Source: Takakia lepidozioides (Eukaryota; Streptophyta; Takakiopsida; Takakiales; Takakiaceae). Taken from it: a stretch of 60,000 bases of DNA. Location of the stretch: positions 95,710,756-95,770,755 of the forward strand of contig CM060731.1 of the NCBI GenBank assembly GCA_030704615.1, in the 5' to 3' direction. The translations under genes were made by a program, and so were the position numbers. Shown piece by piece: positions 12,501 to 24,050 of the stretch. Each line of letters begins with the position of its first letter. Positions within the stretch are counted from its first letter, which is position 1. Below the pieces are notes generated by a model. It searched no databases, was not told the DNA's origin, and saw only the letters and a program-made list of their open reading frames with translations.

Positions 12501-13545
12501 CTTGGTGCGGTTTGGGAGAGGGGCACAGCTAGCTGCGTATGTCGTGAAGATTGACCTAAGGCACGTTCAGTTGATCACAGTAGTCAAATAGGTCATGGTA
12601 TAGAAGAGAAAATATCAAGTGGCAGTATGAATCAAGAAACCAACCACTGCACTAAGTAGCATTTTTGGGTTTCTTATGAAATCAGGACTCTACACCTATC
12701 CACTTCCATTTAAGTGACTCCCACTCTTCCAATAAATAAGCTGGTGTGGATGCTCTGAACCATCTAAAGAATGTTGAGTTTATACAATGGTAGTTGTTAA
12801 GGTATCTGAGGTTGGTGGATGAACCTGGGTTGCCTCGCAGGAGAGTTTGTGAAGTTCCATGACCTCAAAGGAAAGGATCTGTTGGTCTTATACCATGATG
12901 CGGATGGCAAATTCGTAAGTGCAAAGAACCCTTTATTTCCTAACCCTTGTTTGTGTTTCTCAGGTTCTCAAGCTCTATTTGGGACCTCATTCATGATTAA
13001 TATTTATGATGCAGGTAATACGTGGGCAGAAAGCAACGGCCATTGCAGGAGAGGACCCTGTTCCCGATCCAAGGGGGGTTAGCTGCAAGAGTACAGGCAG
13101 GCGCAGCTCAGCACATCGCAGCCCAAAATTGGCTTCCTCCCCGGAAGAATCTGCAAAGAAAACCACACCGGTTGAGGTCGATACCAAACCCAGTATAATA
13201 GACTCTGAAGACAGCAACACTTTCATGGAATGCAGCAGTTCAGGTAGCACCAGTGCTTCTGGCAGTAGCGATTGCTTACCCACAGTGCCATCACCTACCG
13301 AATCTGGGTTTTGCAAGCTTGCACCAGAGAAACGGAAGGAAGAGTGTGCAGTGCCTGAATCTCAAGTCACTGTGGTCAATGCCACAAAGGTGGAATCACA
13401 AGTGGAAGTTCCTCTGTGTGAATTATTGCATCTTGATGGCAACTTCTGGGATAAACTTTCTGATCCCCCTCCCATTGACGAGGAACTTCCCCATCTTCCT
13501 GGGTACTCCAATATTGAAGACAGCTGGGGTGATTGTATGCAATAG
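9595..13545 (+). CDS. B3-domain transcription factor, ABI3/FUS3/LEC2 type, six exons
   Basis: Predicted exons are 9595-11172, 11542-11634, 11952-12052, 12295-12341, 12841-12914 and 13015-13545. All introns are GT-AG, phases match, and the total is 807 aa. Exon 1 (526 aa) is a long Ser/Pro-rich region without a domain I recognise. Exons 2-6 encode one B3 DNA-binding domain: KELTQTDVGELGRIILPK, then LPQLDVKEGKLLSMED, then WWPNNKSRMYVLESTG, then GKDLLVLYHDADGKF, then VIRGQKA. This matches the ABI3/LEC2/FUS3 class, which binds the RY element (CATGCA) in seed and stress programmes, rather than ARF, RAV or VAL. The tail is acidic (PPPIDEELPHLPGY), possibly for activation. Land-plant ABI3 B1/B2 motifs were not recognised. 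The ATG at 9595 opens the long ORF. The missing B1/B2 leaves a FUS3/LEC2-like or ancestral identity open. Confidence 0.9.
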
Positions 13546-13788
13546 TTCACTGATGATATAGATCCTTTGAGAGCCTTTCAGTGCGTTAATGGGGCCTCCG
13601 ACAGATGCTAATGTAAGTACAGGTTGACTTCTCCAGACTGATCTCTCATTCTTTTCTTATTGAGCACTTGGGCATATAGACTTCTGGAATGTATCCACTC
13701 CAGATCTATATCAAGTTTTCTTTGTTCTAGAACTGGAGGTAGCCTTTTGAAGTCTTCTGGACAAATGTGTATTACCTTCAGTATGCAC

Positions 13789-14879
13789 CAGTGTTGGGCG
13801 GGTATTACTTTTTCTAATACCAGCCGGGTCTGGGTATTGAAAAGAAATTAACTTACAATACCAGCCGGTTCCATAGTATTGAAAGATTCCCTTAATTTTA
13901 ATACCCGCCTCAATAGTAGTATGATTTTCGATTTGCGGATGGGTATCAATAGGATGGATATTCCAATCTAATACCAGCCGGTCATCAATCCGGGTATAAA
14001 TAATAAAAATTAAAAATTAAAAAAACCACTAAATCATTAATATGTATTGTATTTATAATATTTCAGTTGATTTCACAAAGAAAATTTCCCTTAATTTTAA
14101 TACCCGCCTCAATAGTAGTATGATTTTCGATTTGCGGATGGGTATCAATAGGATGGGTATATATTTTTATTTTTATTTTTACAAGGGGACTGAGGCCCTG
14201 CTCGAACTTGGGTATTCCAACCTAATACCAGCCGGTTATCAACCTGGGTATAAATATTAAAAATTAAAAATTAAAAAACCATTAAATCATTAATATGTAT
14301 TGAATTTAGAATATTTCAGTTGATTTCACAAATAAATGAATTATTATGTTGCAAAATTCAGTCTTTGCATTACATAATAACAACGTTGCAGATCTTAATA
14401 TCCAAATTGAAGCAAGCTTAGTTAAAAGAAGACTGTTTGCAACCTGATTGCAACCTCATCCTCAAATAAACCAGCATTTGCAATGAGGTCCTCATAAGAC
14501 ACCCTACATATGCTAAAGAAAAATAAAGAATAGGGGCGGGCCCGCCCTACATGTGATAAGAAATGAAGCATAGTAGCTGGCCCTTGGGGTTGGACATGCC
14601 CTCCTGACATGTGCACCCTCTTACCGCTGACATATTGTGCACCAACCAATTTCCTATTCATACCATGGTATAGTCCTTGTTTTTGCCCATAATATGGGTA
14701 TTCACCCGGGTATTGCCTTGGCAATACCAGCCGGCCCGGTTATCAACCATAGTATTGGAATTGCCAATACCAGCCGGGTCGATTATTAACCATATTATTA
14801 CAAAAGCTAATACCAACCAAGTCGGTTACTCAATACCCTGGTTGAACCCCGCCAGACCCTATATACCAGTCCAACACTG
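13789..14879. mobile_element. Non-autonomous hAT-superfamily DNA transposon, 1,091 bp
   Basis: The ends are inverted: CAGTGTTGG at the left and CCAACACTG at the right, followed by further imperfect inverted similarity (GGGTATT/AATACC). It is flanked by identical 8-bp target duplications GTATGCAC at 13781-13788 and 14880-14887. Terminal CAGTGTTG and 8-bp duplications are the hallmark of hAT elements. There is no transposase ORF, so movement would need a transposase from elsewhere. The inside is A/T-rich with many AATACCAGCCGG / GGGTATT motifs that can pair. It sits about 240 bp after the stop codon of the B3 gene, possibly in its 3' UTR. The perfect target duplication suggests a fairly recent insertion. 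Confidence 0.9.
13887..14330. repeat. Internal direct duplication inside the hAT element
   Basis: About 13887-14080 is repeated at about 14089-14330. Both begin with TTCCCTTAATTTTAATACCC and end before the TTGATTTCACAAA block. The second copy carries an extra A/T-rich insert of about 45 bp near 14160. The duplication accounts for much of the element's length. Confidence 0.8.
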
Positions 14880-14887
14880 GTATGCAC

Positions 14888-17100
14888 CACCATTTGATCT
14901 TGTGGCCATCATGTCAACGGTCTGAGGTTGTTTGCGGTTCTAACGCTTGATCACTACGTTTAGTCTTATGACAATCGTTGTGTTACCGTACCTTCACTTG
15001 CCCTTCTTTTCTCTCATTCTGTGTATTGATGCGCTTATTTTGTTTTCTTAATTGTCCTTCAAGAGTTATAAAGCAGTAAGGGCGATTCCAAAGTTGAAAT
15101 TACGAAGACCTGTAGTAAAACAGCATTTGGGATTGACTGTGTGCTGGGTTGGCATTATTGACTGGCATCCAACTCTAAAAATATCTAGCAAAGGTCATGG
15201 AACCTGTTGGGCCCCACTCCTTCAATTTTCATGTACCCCAAATGCAGTAGTTGTAATGAAACGACGCTTTCCAGCAACCAGTCTTGTTTTGGATACTAGT
15301 CTGTAATTTGACTTTTCCTTCCCGACAAGTTGGCAACCCTTACAAATACGCAACCGTTGCTACTTACTGAAACAGCCAATAAAAGTTTGTATAAGCATGA
15401 ACGAGACGCAACTATTAACCAGGACTATGGCACCTTTCTTCCTCATTCATTCACTCACAATTTGCTGCACAAGTGTCACCGCCATCATTCCAGATGCTAA
15501 TCCAGAGCCTACCAACTGGTCACGCAAAACCATTGCAAGCTAGTAGGTCAACAGATGGGACAAAGCCTTGGCGGCTCTCAAGGGGAATCTGGGGGGATAA
15601 GAGAGGCACGTATATATGTGGTGCTCCAAAGATCTGGAGAATCCCCTGCGAGGCCTGCCCTACCGTGCCCCGCTTTACTTTGCGAAGTAAGTAGGCCTAC
15701 CAAAGCTCGCTCAGCGCAGCCATCGCTGGGATCGCTGCAGATCTGCTGGACCCCAGATTCTGGTGTCGATTTCAGCCCTCGAGCCTAGATTTGCCGTTAA
15801 TGCTCTGCAACCCTCCATATATCTTTTCACACCTACCACCCACGCACGCGCCCGTCCGGCTTCGCCCTACCTGCCCACCCGAATGTCGGTCGTGGGTCTG
15901 CGCCAATGGGGCCCCTGCACTCCGTACCCACCGCCGGTGACCACCCGGTAGGTGCGTAGCAAAACGTATATTATATGCGTATTATACAACAGATATGGTA
16001 GCTACTTTGTTAGGTACCTGTCTGGCTGCCTCAGTTCCGACATGACTGCACTCTTAGTCAACGACTGTGACATCATCCACACGTATCCACTCATTCATCC
16101 ATCCTCTCTTTGGCATCGTTACCGTGTGGCCTAAAGTGGCCCAAAGGGAGGATAGAATATTCCAACTACGCGGTCCATATGGCTCTCCGTACCACTTGCG
16201 GGGGTACTTCGGTGGGCAGCGTAGAGAACTGCCCGATAATTTCGTTTATATTTGGGGCCGATTTCGCCAAGCAGGCATTTTGGCGTGAGATTTTGGCTTC
16301 CTTTTACTTCCTTTTTTTTTTTTTTTTTTTTTTCCTTTTCAAATTTCTCTTAGACTTCTCTTTTTCTTCTATCCATTTCTTTATGTTTCAAAATCATGTT
16401 TTCGCCCGTTCTCATCTCCACCATCCAATTGAAAGAAACTTTAGGGCATTTCTTTGGTTGGAGAAGGCTCTCTATGAACAAGCAAGCCGCTAGTGGCATA
16501 TGGCTCCTCTTTGTGAATAATGGAATCTACTTTAATCTATAACAAACTTAAGAATTTATCTATTTATTTTTCAGCAATAACAGACATATCACTTTAGGGA
16601 GGTGCTACCTGGAGAAGGCATATCATGGAAGCATTTCTGAACAAAGGAGAGGAGGTGACACCTGGGGAAGGCATAACAAGGGCTTAGCAATTTTTCCTTA
16701 GAATAAAGAAGAGCTAATAAAGCAAGGGCTGGGTGGAGGGGTCTAATCCATGCCCTTGGGAGGATATAGGGAGGACAAGGAGATGCCAGCCAGCAATAGA
16801 TTTAATTCTATTGAAGACTGTAAGGTCGGAGACAACTTCTAGTGAGGAACAGGAATAGGGTGCCATAGTGCCATGTCAACATCATTGTCGTCATTTTTAA
16901 AACTGCACATGAAATAAAAGCTGAATTTTGAAAATCTCTTCTGCAAATCTGCTTCCTTTCTTCAGCCAGGTCATCATCATTATTTTTGTAAACTGCCTGA
17001 AAGAAAAAGTAAAAGAAAAAAAAAATCTGAATTTTGATTTTTTTTTTTGTGAATCTGCTCTAATATCATTTTCTTTTTTTCTTTTGTTTATTCGCACATC
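14888..17100. other. No recognisable gene; long poly-T run
   Basis: Short ORFs here have no domain signature. A run of about 22 T lies at 16311-16335, and A/T-rich low-complexity sequence lies at 16985-17090. Nothing else is claimed. Confidence 0.5.
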
Positions 17101-18620
17101 AATATATGAAGCGAAGTGGGCTTTCCTAGGACAATGATTGGATATATCAAAATATGAAGCCTTGATAGGAGATATATCAACATAGGAAGCCTCGAAAGGA
17201 GACGCACTTGGATACATAGGAGATTGCACTTAGACTTAGATGACATTGGACACTTTGGCCGACCGACTTGGTTTCACAAATTTTGGACCTACGGGCGGAG
17301 AATTATAGAAATATGAACAAATTTGGTCATTGAAAATTCAACTAAATTGCAAAATTAAGTGTTGGAATGACGCTGGAGGTCGTAGTTGGGCCTCCACATG
17401 GGAGAAGCACTTGGATACATAGGAGATTGCACTTGGGCTTAGATGGGCCTTAACATAGGAGACGCACTTGGATACGTAGGAAACTGCACTTGGTCTTAGA
17501 TCTCAATTCTTCACACATGGGCCAAACTGTAGGGACCCAGCTCTAGGGCTTGGTACCATTAGAAAGCCCTCGATGAAACGAATCAGCCTTAACATAGGAG
17601 ACGCACTTGGATACATAGGAAATTGCACTTGGTCTTAGATTTCAATTCTTCACACATGGGCCAACGGTAAGGTAGATTGTTTGTTTGTTTTGTTTTGTTT
17701 TGTCGCGTTGAGATGTCCCAAACTGCGGGACCTAGCCCTGGTGCTTGGTGCCGTTGGAAAGGCCTCGATGAGAAGGGGTGCACCGGCTTGGTCTCATGAT
17801 TTTTGGACCTGCGGAGCGGGAGATATGGAATTTCAAGTACTTCTGGTCGCTGGAAATTCGTGAAAATTAGTAAAGTGGGCTTTCCTGCAACAATGATTGG
17901 CCCGAGACTTATGGAATTATAAACAATTTTGGTCGCTGAAAATCCCACTAAATTACATAATCAAGTGTTGGAAGGACATTGGAGGTTGCACTTGGGCTGA
18001 GATAGAGGCTACGATTTTGGTACCATTGGAAAGTCCTCGACGAGTAGGGGTGCACCGACTTGGTTTCACAAAATTTGGACCTACGGGCCGAGAATTATAG
18101 AAATATGAACAATTTTGGTCGCTGAAAATTCAACTAAATTATAAAATTAAGTGTTGGAATGACACTGGAGCGCACTTGGGCCTCTACATGGGAGAAGCAC
18201 TTGGATACATAGGAGATTGCACTTGGGCTTAGATGGGCCTTAACATAGGAGACACACTTGGATACATAGGAAATTGCACTTGGTCTTAGATTTCAATTCT
18301 TCACACATGGGCCAACGGCTCAGGCTATCCTAGTTCAAAGTAAATGTTACAGCACTTCTAGATGTTAATTATGATAAAACCACAAAACATAAATCAATGG
18401 TTTGCCCAATTTTTGAATTACTAATCAACATATGAAGCGAGATAGTTTGTTTGTTTTGTTTTGTTTTGTAGCTTTGAGATGTCCCAAACCGCGGGGCCCA
18501 GCCCTAGTGCTTGCTACCGTTGGAAAGCCCTCGATGAGGAGGGGTGCACCGGCTTGGTCTCATGATTTTTGGACCTGCGGTGTGGGTGTCATGGTTTTAG
18601 TCATGGTTAACTAGAATTAT
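17100..18620. repeat. Mosaic of low-copy repeated blocks
   Basis: A block of about 210 bp at 17262-17480 (holding TTGGACCTACGGGC, GAATTATAGAAATATGAAC, AAGTGTTGGAATGAC) recurs at about 18053-18265. A second block at about 17680-17822 (TGTTTTGTTTTGT, GAGATGTCCCAAAC, GGGGTGCACCGGCTTGG) recurs at about 18447-18580. A short unit ending GCACTTGGATACATAGGA recurs at least five times between 17160 and 18270. No ORF matters here. It looks like segmental duplication of non-coding transposon sequence. Confidence 0.75.
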
Positions 18621-20185
18621 CTGCTTCTAGTTAATTAGGATATTTTGGATATTTATATTTATATTTTGTATGTTGGGACTTCATTTGGTCTCATATGCCA
18701 AGTGAGGTGTCAAGCCTCACTTGGGACATGGGGATGGGCTTTCCCCTTGTGAGGGTTGAGGAGGCTCATCTTCTTGTAGTTGAGCTTCCATGAGTCGAGC
18801 TCTCACCTCCATAGCTCTAGATATTGAGAGGGAGTGTGTTGAGGGCTTTGTAGGGTGGATTCCTTTAGCAAAGGTGCCCTTGGCTTGACTTAGTTTATGT
18901 GATAGAGTGGATTTACTTGGACGGACTAGGGCTTGTTCTTAATGTGATTGCTTCATGCTTTGAGAGTTTTCATTATGTTCCACTTCTCTCATTTCTCATC
19001 TCTTATCACTACAAGAAGATCTCTTTATGCTTGTGAGTGCGAAGTGTAAGGATTAGTTTTGCACTTATATATCGAGGAGGTTGAGAGCTAGGAGAATTTA
19101 GCTCTTGTATCACAAGGCCTGCAAAGAAAGGTGCTCGGGTGTTGCATGCACCAAGGAATTGAAGAGCTTGAGAAGAAAGCTCTTGAGTTACAAGATTTTG
19201 CAAGGATTGCAAAGAGGAAGTCTTCTGTGTGTAGAAACATGGATTCTAGGGTTTGAGAATCCTTTGTATGCATTATGGAGTCAATGGTGTGTGCCATGGC
19301 TTGTGGAGAGCGACAAAAGGATTGTTAGTGTTCATTTCACTAGCAATCTAGGGTTAAGCAAGTTCAAAGTGTGGATGTTGCATGGAAGAAAAGCCAATGA
19401 GCTACACAGGCTTGGGCTTGAAGACAACAAGGGCAACCACTTGGAGAACACTAAGAAGCTCAAGAGGTTTTGAAAAGGAGCATGTGAAGAAATCTTCCCA
19501 TCATGGTGGTGTGGAGTCAAGCTTAGGGCATTGGAAGGGCTTGGAGAACATATGGTGAGAAATCCTCGAAGGGAGATCATCATTCAATGTATGCATAGAT
19601 GTACCCTGACTATGTAATGTGACAAGAGGGGGGAGGAAGTGCTCGGCTATTCATGCTTTTGGTAGTGTGAGCTTTGTGATGGATAGTTGACCAAGCAAGT
19701 GGTGCATGTGTGGAACGTGCTCTCTCGAGTTTGTAAGTTCAAGTTTGAGAAGGTGAGCTCTTAATCAACTAGCAAGAGGTGAAGGCCTTAAGACCCATTT
19801 GTGTGTGAAGTGGAGAGGTGTTGGTTCATGTTATAATGGAGGAGAACAACACATAGGCCAAGAGGTCATGGAATATGAAATGCAATTCATGTGGATCAAT
19901 AAAAACCCCATAGTGCCGTCTTTTTGTTCTATTCTGTATCCATCGTTCCCAGAATGCATCATTCCTCATTTCGTTTGGGATTGGGAGTGTGGGTGGATTT
20001 TGCAAGTGGCTGGTAGGCTGAAATGGGCCCCCATTGTACAGAGCAGTACCACCCTACCATTCGCGAAACATTGCCTTTCAATATGTAATTCTAAAAAACA
20101 TTGCCGAACCTCCTTCATCAGGAGGTCCTTCTCCCCCTATGACCGTGACACCCTAAACCCTATTCCCACGGACACTCATTTCCGG
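18590..20185. other. Unassigned; possible degenerate LTR-like sequence
   Basis: The second repeat block stops abruptly at about 18581 and new sequence starting TGTGGGTGTCATGG follows, with an A/T-rich promoter-like stretch at 18640-18675. This would suit an LTR, but no matching right end, target duplication or primer-binding site was found. No coding region is supported. Confidence 0.25.
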
Positions 20186-20189
20186 AAAA

Positions 20190-20277
20190 TAGTCCTGCTC
20201 ATGTTTTTTTCGACACTTACGACTCTGCTCATGGCTCATGCCGCTCATGGCTCATGGCTCATGAAATAGCAGCCCCC
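20190..20277 (-). repeat. Terminal inverted repeat, right type (pairs with 2721-2812)
   Basis: On the minus strand it starts exactly as the 2721 end does and then carries five ATGAGC repeats in about 35 bp, followed by the shared GAAAAAAACATGAGC and GTGTCC blocks. The outermost base is 20277. The bases outside (GGTCCATGG) do not match the bases left of 2721, so the two ends either belong to different copies of one family or come from a rearranged element. Confidence 0.7.
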
Positions 20278-20382
20278 GGTCCATGGATACGACGACAATC
20301 ATGGCATATTATAAGAAAATACGATTCCTCCGCAAGGAGTACATCCCAATTATCCAATGGCTCTCATGATTGTAGAGGATAA

Positions 20383-20720
20383 TCGGTGCCGACTTCCGTT
20401 GGCGGATGCATATATGGAGACTTTGCTTCAATGAAGTCGGTGCCGATAATCACCCAATGCGGCCCCATAAGCCACCAACAGTGTGGGTTTATTTCTTACC
20501 TCAGTGTAGTCGTTGCCGGCTTTCAAAAGAGGAGGCAGATGTGGGCTCCGAGTAGGACGACCTCATACCCGAGAACCTGCCTTGTTGTCCAACATTTGCA
20601 ATTCATATCCTAGGGTTTCGTTGAAGTTCTTAACGACTTCAAGTACTGCATTTCTTTTGGTATTCCAATCCGGTGCCATCGTACAATTTCTATTTCGAAT
20701 TGGAAGAAGTCGGTGCCGAC
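20383..20720. repeat. Dispersed GTCGGTGCCGAC-type short palindromes upstream of the MULE gene
   Basis: TCGGTGCCGA occurs at 20383-20392, 20437-20446 and 20710-20719 (full GTCGGTGCCGAC at 20709-20720). Variants lie at 20510-20519 and about 20914. They recur within 340 bp of otherwise unique sequence. Confidence 0.75.
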
Positions 20721-21439
20721 CACAGTTTCATTAGAACTCGTCGCGAGGATGTGAGGGTATATGATAATGAAGACGTCTTTATTCTACGTGTAATGCCTCG
20801 CATTCTGTTTCTATTCATAAACTTTATCCTCCTTCCGCAAAGGTAATGCGATGGAAAACATTTCTATGGTGGCGGGAAAGTGGCCGATAGGATGTGCCTT
20901 GTGTACTTGAAATCCGCGCCGACCGTTGCCTCCACAATCGTGAATGGATGGAGACGGATGGAAAATAGTATTAAACACTAACGGATAATAGATTTTCATA
21001 AATTTTGGACCATTGATAGTACAGTTCGTTAGTCCGTTGCATAGATTCCATGCATGCTTGCTGCTGCTCGTAGGACTGGGGTCTCCGTGTCCACATGCTC
21101 TGTGCATTTTTCCATAGTACCACACCCGCGCGTGTTTGATAGCACTGTGGTAGTGTAGTGAAGCAGGCGATCATGGATCCCTTCGTGCTGCTGAATTGCC
21201 CACCTGGCACGGACGACATCAAGGTCAGGGCAGAGGGACAACATGTATTTCTAAAGGACAAAGTAATTTGGGGCAGATTTGGTATCGACCCATTCTCTTT
21301 GGTTGTTGAAGAGGAGGAGATCAGTGCTGGTTCCGGCACAACATACCGCATTTTGGATCCAATTCGAGATAACGACCGCAAATCCTGGGTTTTGCCTTTT
21401 ACAGGTGAAGTGCGATATAGAGTGTTTGGTGTCCCTGCT

Positions 21440-21512
21440 ACTTTGGATAGGAATTCCACGACACGTGAACCTGCAACTTTGGATAGGAATTCCACGACAC
21501 GTGAACCTGCAA
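21440..21512 (+). repeat. 36-bp in-frame tandem duplication in MULE exon 1
   Basis: Two near-perfect copies encode ATLDRNSTTREP twice. The duplication keeps the frame and lies in a region of low complexity between the N-terminal part and the DNA-binding part. Confidence 0.9.
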
Positions 21513-23403
21513 CTGTTGCTTCTGTTCCTCAGGCCCGGCAACCAAAAACGGAAAGCATTGAGCTGTCTAGCGGGGAGTCAGAGGATTGTGTCGTTTTGAA
21601 ATCCAGCAGTGGAAGGGTGGAACCCAATTTGGCGAGATCTGCCTCACCTCCGAAAAAGGTGTCGCGCCCCGAGTTTGTTGGCAAGAAGGCCACTTATGGA
21701 CACTCGAGCCCGTCCATATTGGATATCCTTAAGCTTTTCCATCTTGATTCCAAATCCCACTTGGGGAAGATACACTTTGAAGAAGTACAAGTGAAGCATG
21801 TGAAGTGCTTGCCAAGGATCGTTGATGGTGATGTCGTGTATGAGCTTCCACCGACATCAAACACATCCCCAGCAGGTCAGCTTGAAGGCATGGACCGCAA
21901 GTACGATGGCAATCCATGGGCCACCACGAAGACGAGCTTCCTATAATTGGCACAAAAGGCGGCGCAGTCAGGTGAGGTGGTATTTTGTTCCTGCTCATTG
22001 TCCATTGTGCAATTGTAGTTGTGGCCGACTTCCATAGTGCAATTTCTGCACTTTGTGCACTGACATCAAATGTCATTGTAGGTATGTACTGTGTTGGTGC
22101 GCTGAGATGTGTCTGGGGAACGTGCCCATTCTTCCTAAAGGAGGGCAGCCATATGAGATTCATTGGATGGGGCATTACGATGGTCAATTCAAGCCGCAAA
22201 GCCAGGTGCCCCCGAACACCTTCCTATGTTCTCACTGCAACCATCCACCTACATGCATGCACACCTGCCGTGCCAAAATGTTCTACATGATAGGACCACC
22301 AACGATGACCAAAGCAGCCGTGCATGTTGGCATTCATTCACATCCATCTGCACCTGGAGCATGCCGGGAAGCTGCTGCCAAAGCCAAATCTGCACTTGCT
22401 GAAGAAATCCATAGGTCACCTTCTGCCAGGCCAAAATCGGTGCAAATGTCTGCTGCTCGGTCCATTGCCATGGAGAAGGTGTTATCGCCAGGTGCAACCG
22501 GGAGATGGAAGCTCGATGGTGAGCAGTTCGAGGAGCTCATGGAGGAGGTCGGTGCCGTGGGCAAATGTGGTGTTCGTTACAAGACAAAGAAGACAAAAGC
22601 ACAAATGGGGCTTGGAAGTGAAGTAGAAGCTTTATTGACAATGAAAAAGTGGAGCGGGTACGACTCTTTCCATGGGAGCCGCTTCCCAGGCCAAGGGAGT
22701 GTGGATGAGAGATGTATCATATTCAAGATGTCAACTGTTGGAAAGGGCTATGGAGTCCATCTGGTGGACATGATGCGTCCAGGGGGGGAGTTGGGAAGTA
22801 GCTGGATTATGTTCGACAACGTGAAGCGGATACATGGATGGAGTACAATGGCTTGTCACGTGTACCATCCGAATTTTCGGAAGCTCATGACGATCGCAAT
22901 TTGCGAAATGAAATGTGAGGATACAGAATCACAGAAGATCATGTGGGAATCCATCAATGAACAGATGCTGCGAGCAGGGAAGGGGCAACCGCAATTTCGG
23001 GGATTCATGGCCGACAATGCAAATGCGAATTGGGCTATTGTTCGCGAAGTGTATGGAGGCAGGGAACCCATGCCTGATCATGAGAGAACATGTGGGTTCC
23101 ACTGGGGTCAAAGCCTGCAGAAGTGGACCAAAAAATACATCTCCGAAAATCTCCAACATGCACATGTCCAGCTTTGTACGAAGTGGGGAGCAGCAAATAC
23201 TGAGGCGGAAGCGGAGGTTTCATTTCTGGCCATCTGAGCTTGGTGGTCGTCTTCTGGTGCCGCTCGAGATGAAGATTTTCCCGCGTTGGAGAGCTGGTTG
23301 TCGTGGTGGACATACCGTTACTATCAACTTGGGGCATATGTCTGCAATGTAAGCATTCAATTGTTGCATGCAATATCTTCGTACGCCCAATTTTTTCGGG
23401 TTA

Positions 23404-24050
23404 TGCTCACGTGAGCAAAAGTGAAACTGTCATAGTCTGTACCGACTATTACGGTTCCATTGAGAACTTTGTTTATTCTACTTCAAAAAGAATCCGTGAG
23501 CGGATGTAGATCTGCTCACATGAGCCAAACCTTGCTTTCATAGTCGCTCCGGTGACATGAAGCAGAAGAGACCTTATTCCACTGTAGTCTGCACCGACTA
23601 TAGCGTTGCAATGGCACTGTTTTACCTTATAGTCTACACCGACTATGACATTAGATTTTAACATTGATCCTTTATGTTAACACATTTTTTCTGATCACAT
23701 GAGCTTCACTGCAGCAGAACACTCGTTGTGTAATTTGCACCGAAGTTACCGTAACGTAGGGCACTATTGTCCACAGCTTATAGTCTGCACCGACTATAAC
23801 AAAACATGTAGCAAATTATTCCTCCAAACGCCGGCCTCGGTTGGAATGCCACTATTGTGGATTATAGTCTGCACCAACTATAACATAGCGTCCCATCTGT
23901 GCAGCTCACTTCAGTAGAACATTCCCTCTATAGTCAGCACCGACCATAGTGTAAGACATGGCACTATTGTGGGTAGCTTATAGTCTGCACCGACTTTAAG
24001 ATTGGGTTATGTGTCATGAAGCATTCGATGGCTATATTCGGTGCCGATAA
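23404..24050. repeat. Intronic hairpin array, ATAGTC-TGCACC-GACTAT
   Basis: Copies lie at 23432-23449, 23584-23601, 23629-23646, 23780-23797, 23864-23881, 23930-23947 and 23980-23997, with the related TTCGGTGCCGATA near 24038. Arms are 6-8 bp and the six-base centre is mostly TGCACC. Several copies share upstream text such as GCACTATTGTGG and GCTTATAG, so a longer unit is repeated. A separate perfect palindrome, TGCTCACGTGAGCA, is at 23404-23417. The array fills the intron between the MULE exons that end at 23348 and start at about 24150. Confidence 0.88.

Noticed and set aside
18590-19853. Solo LTR of a copia-type element
   Set aside because: No second boundary, target duplication or primer binding site could be found.
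2721-20277. A single 17.6-kb composite transposon carrying the B3 gene
   Set aside because: No target duplication, and the interrupted Ty3 extra ORF does not resume after 20277; kept only as a finding to test.
21944-21946. Premature stop TAA in MULE exon 1
   Set aside because: The exon end reads well in another frame with a phase that fits exon 2, so a one-base frameshift upstream is the better explanation.
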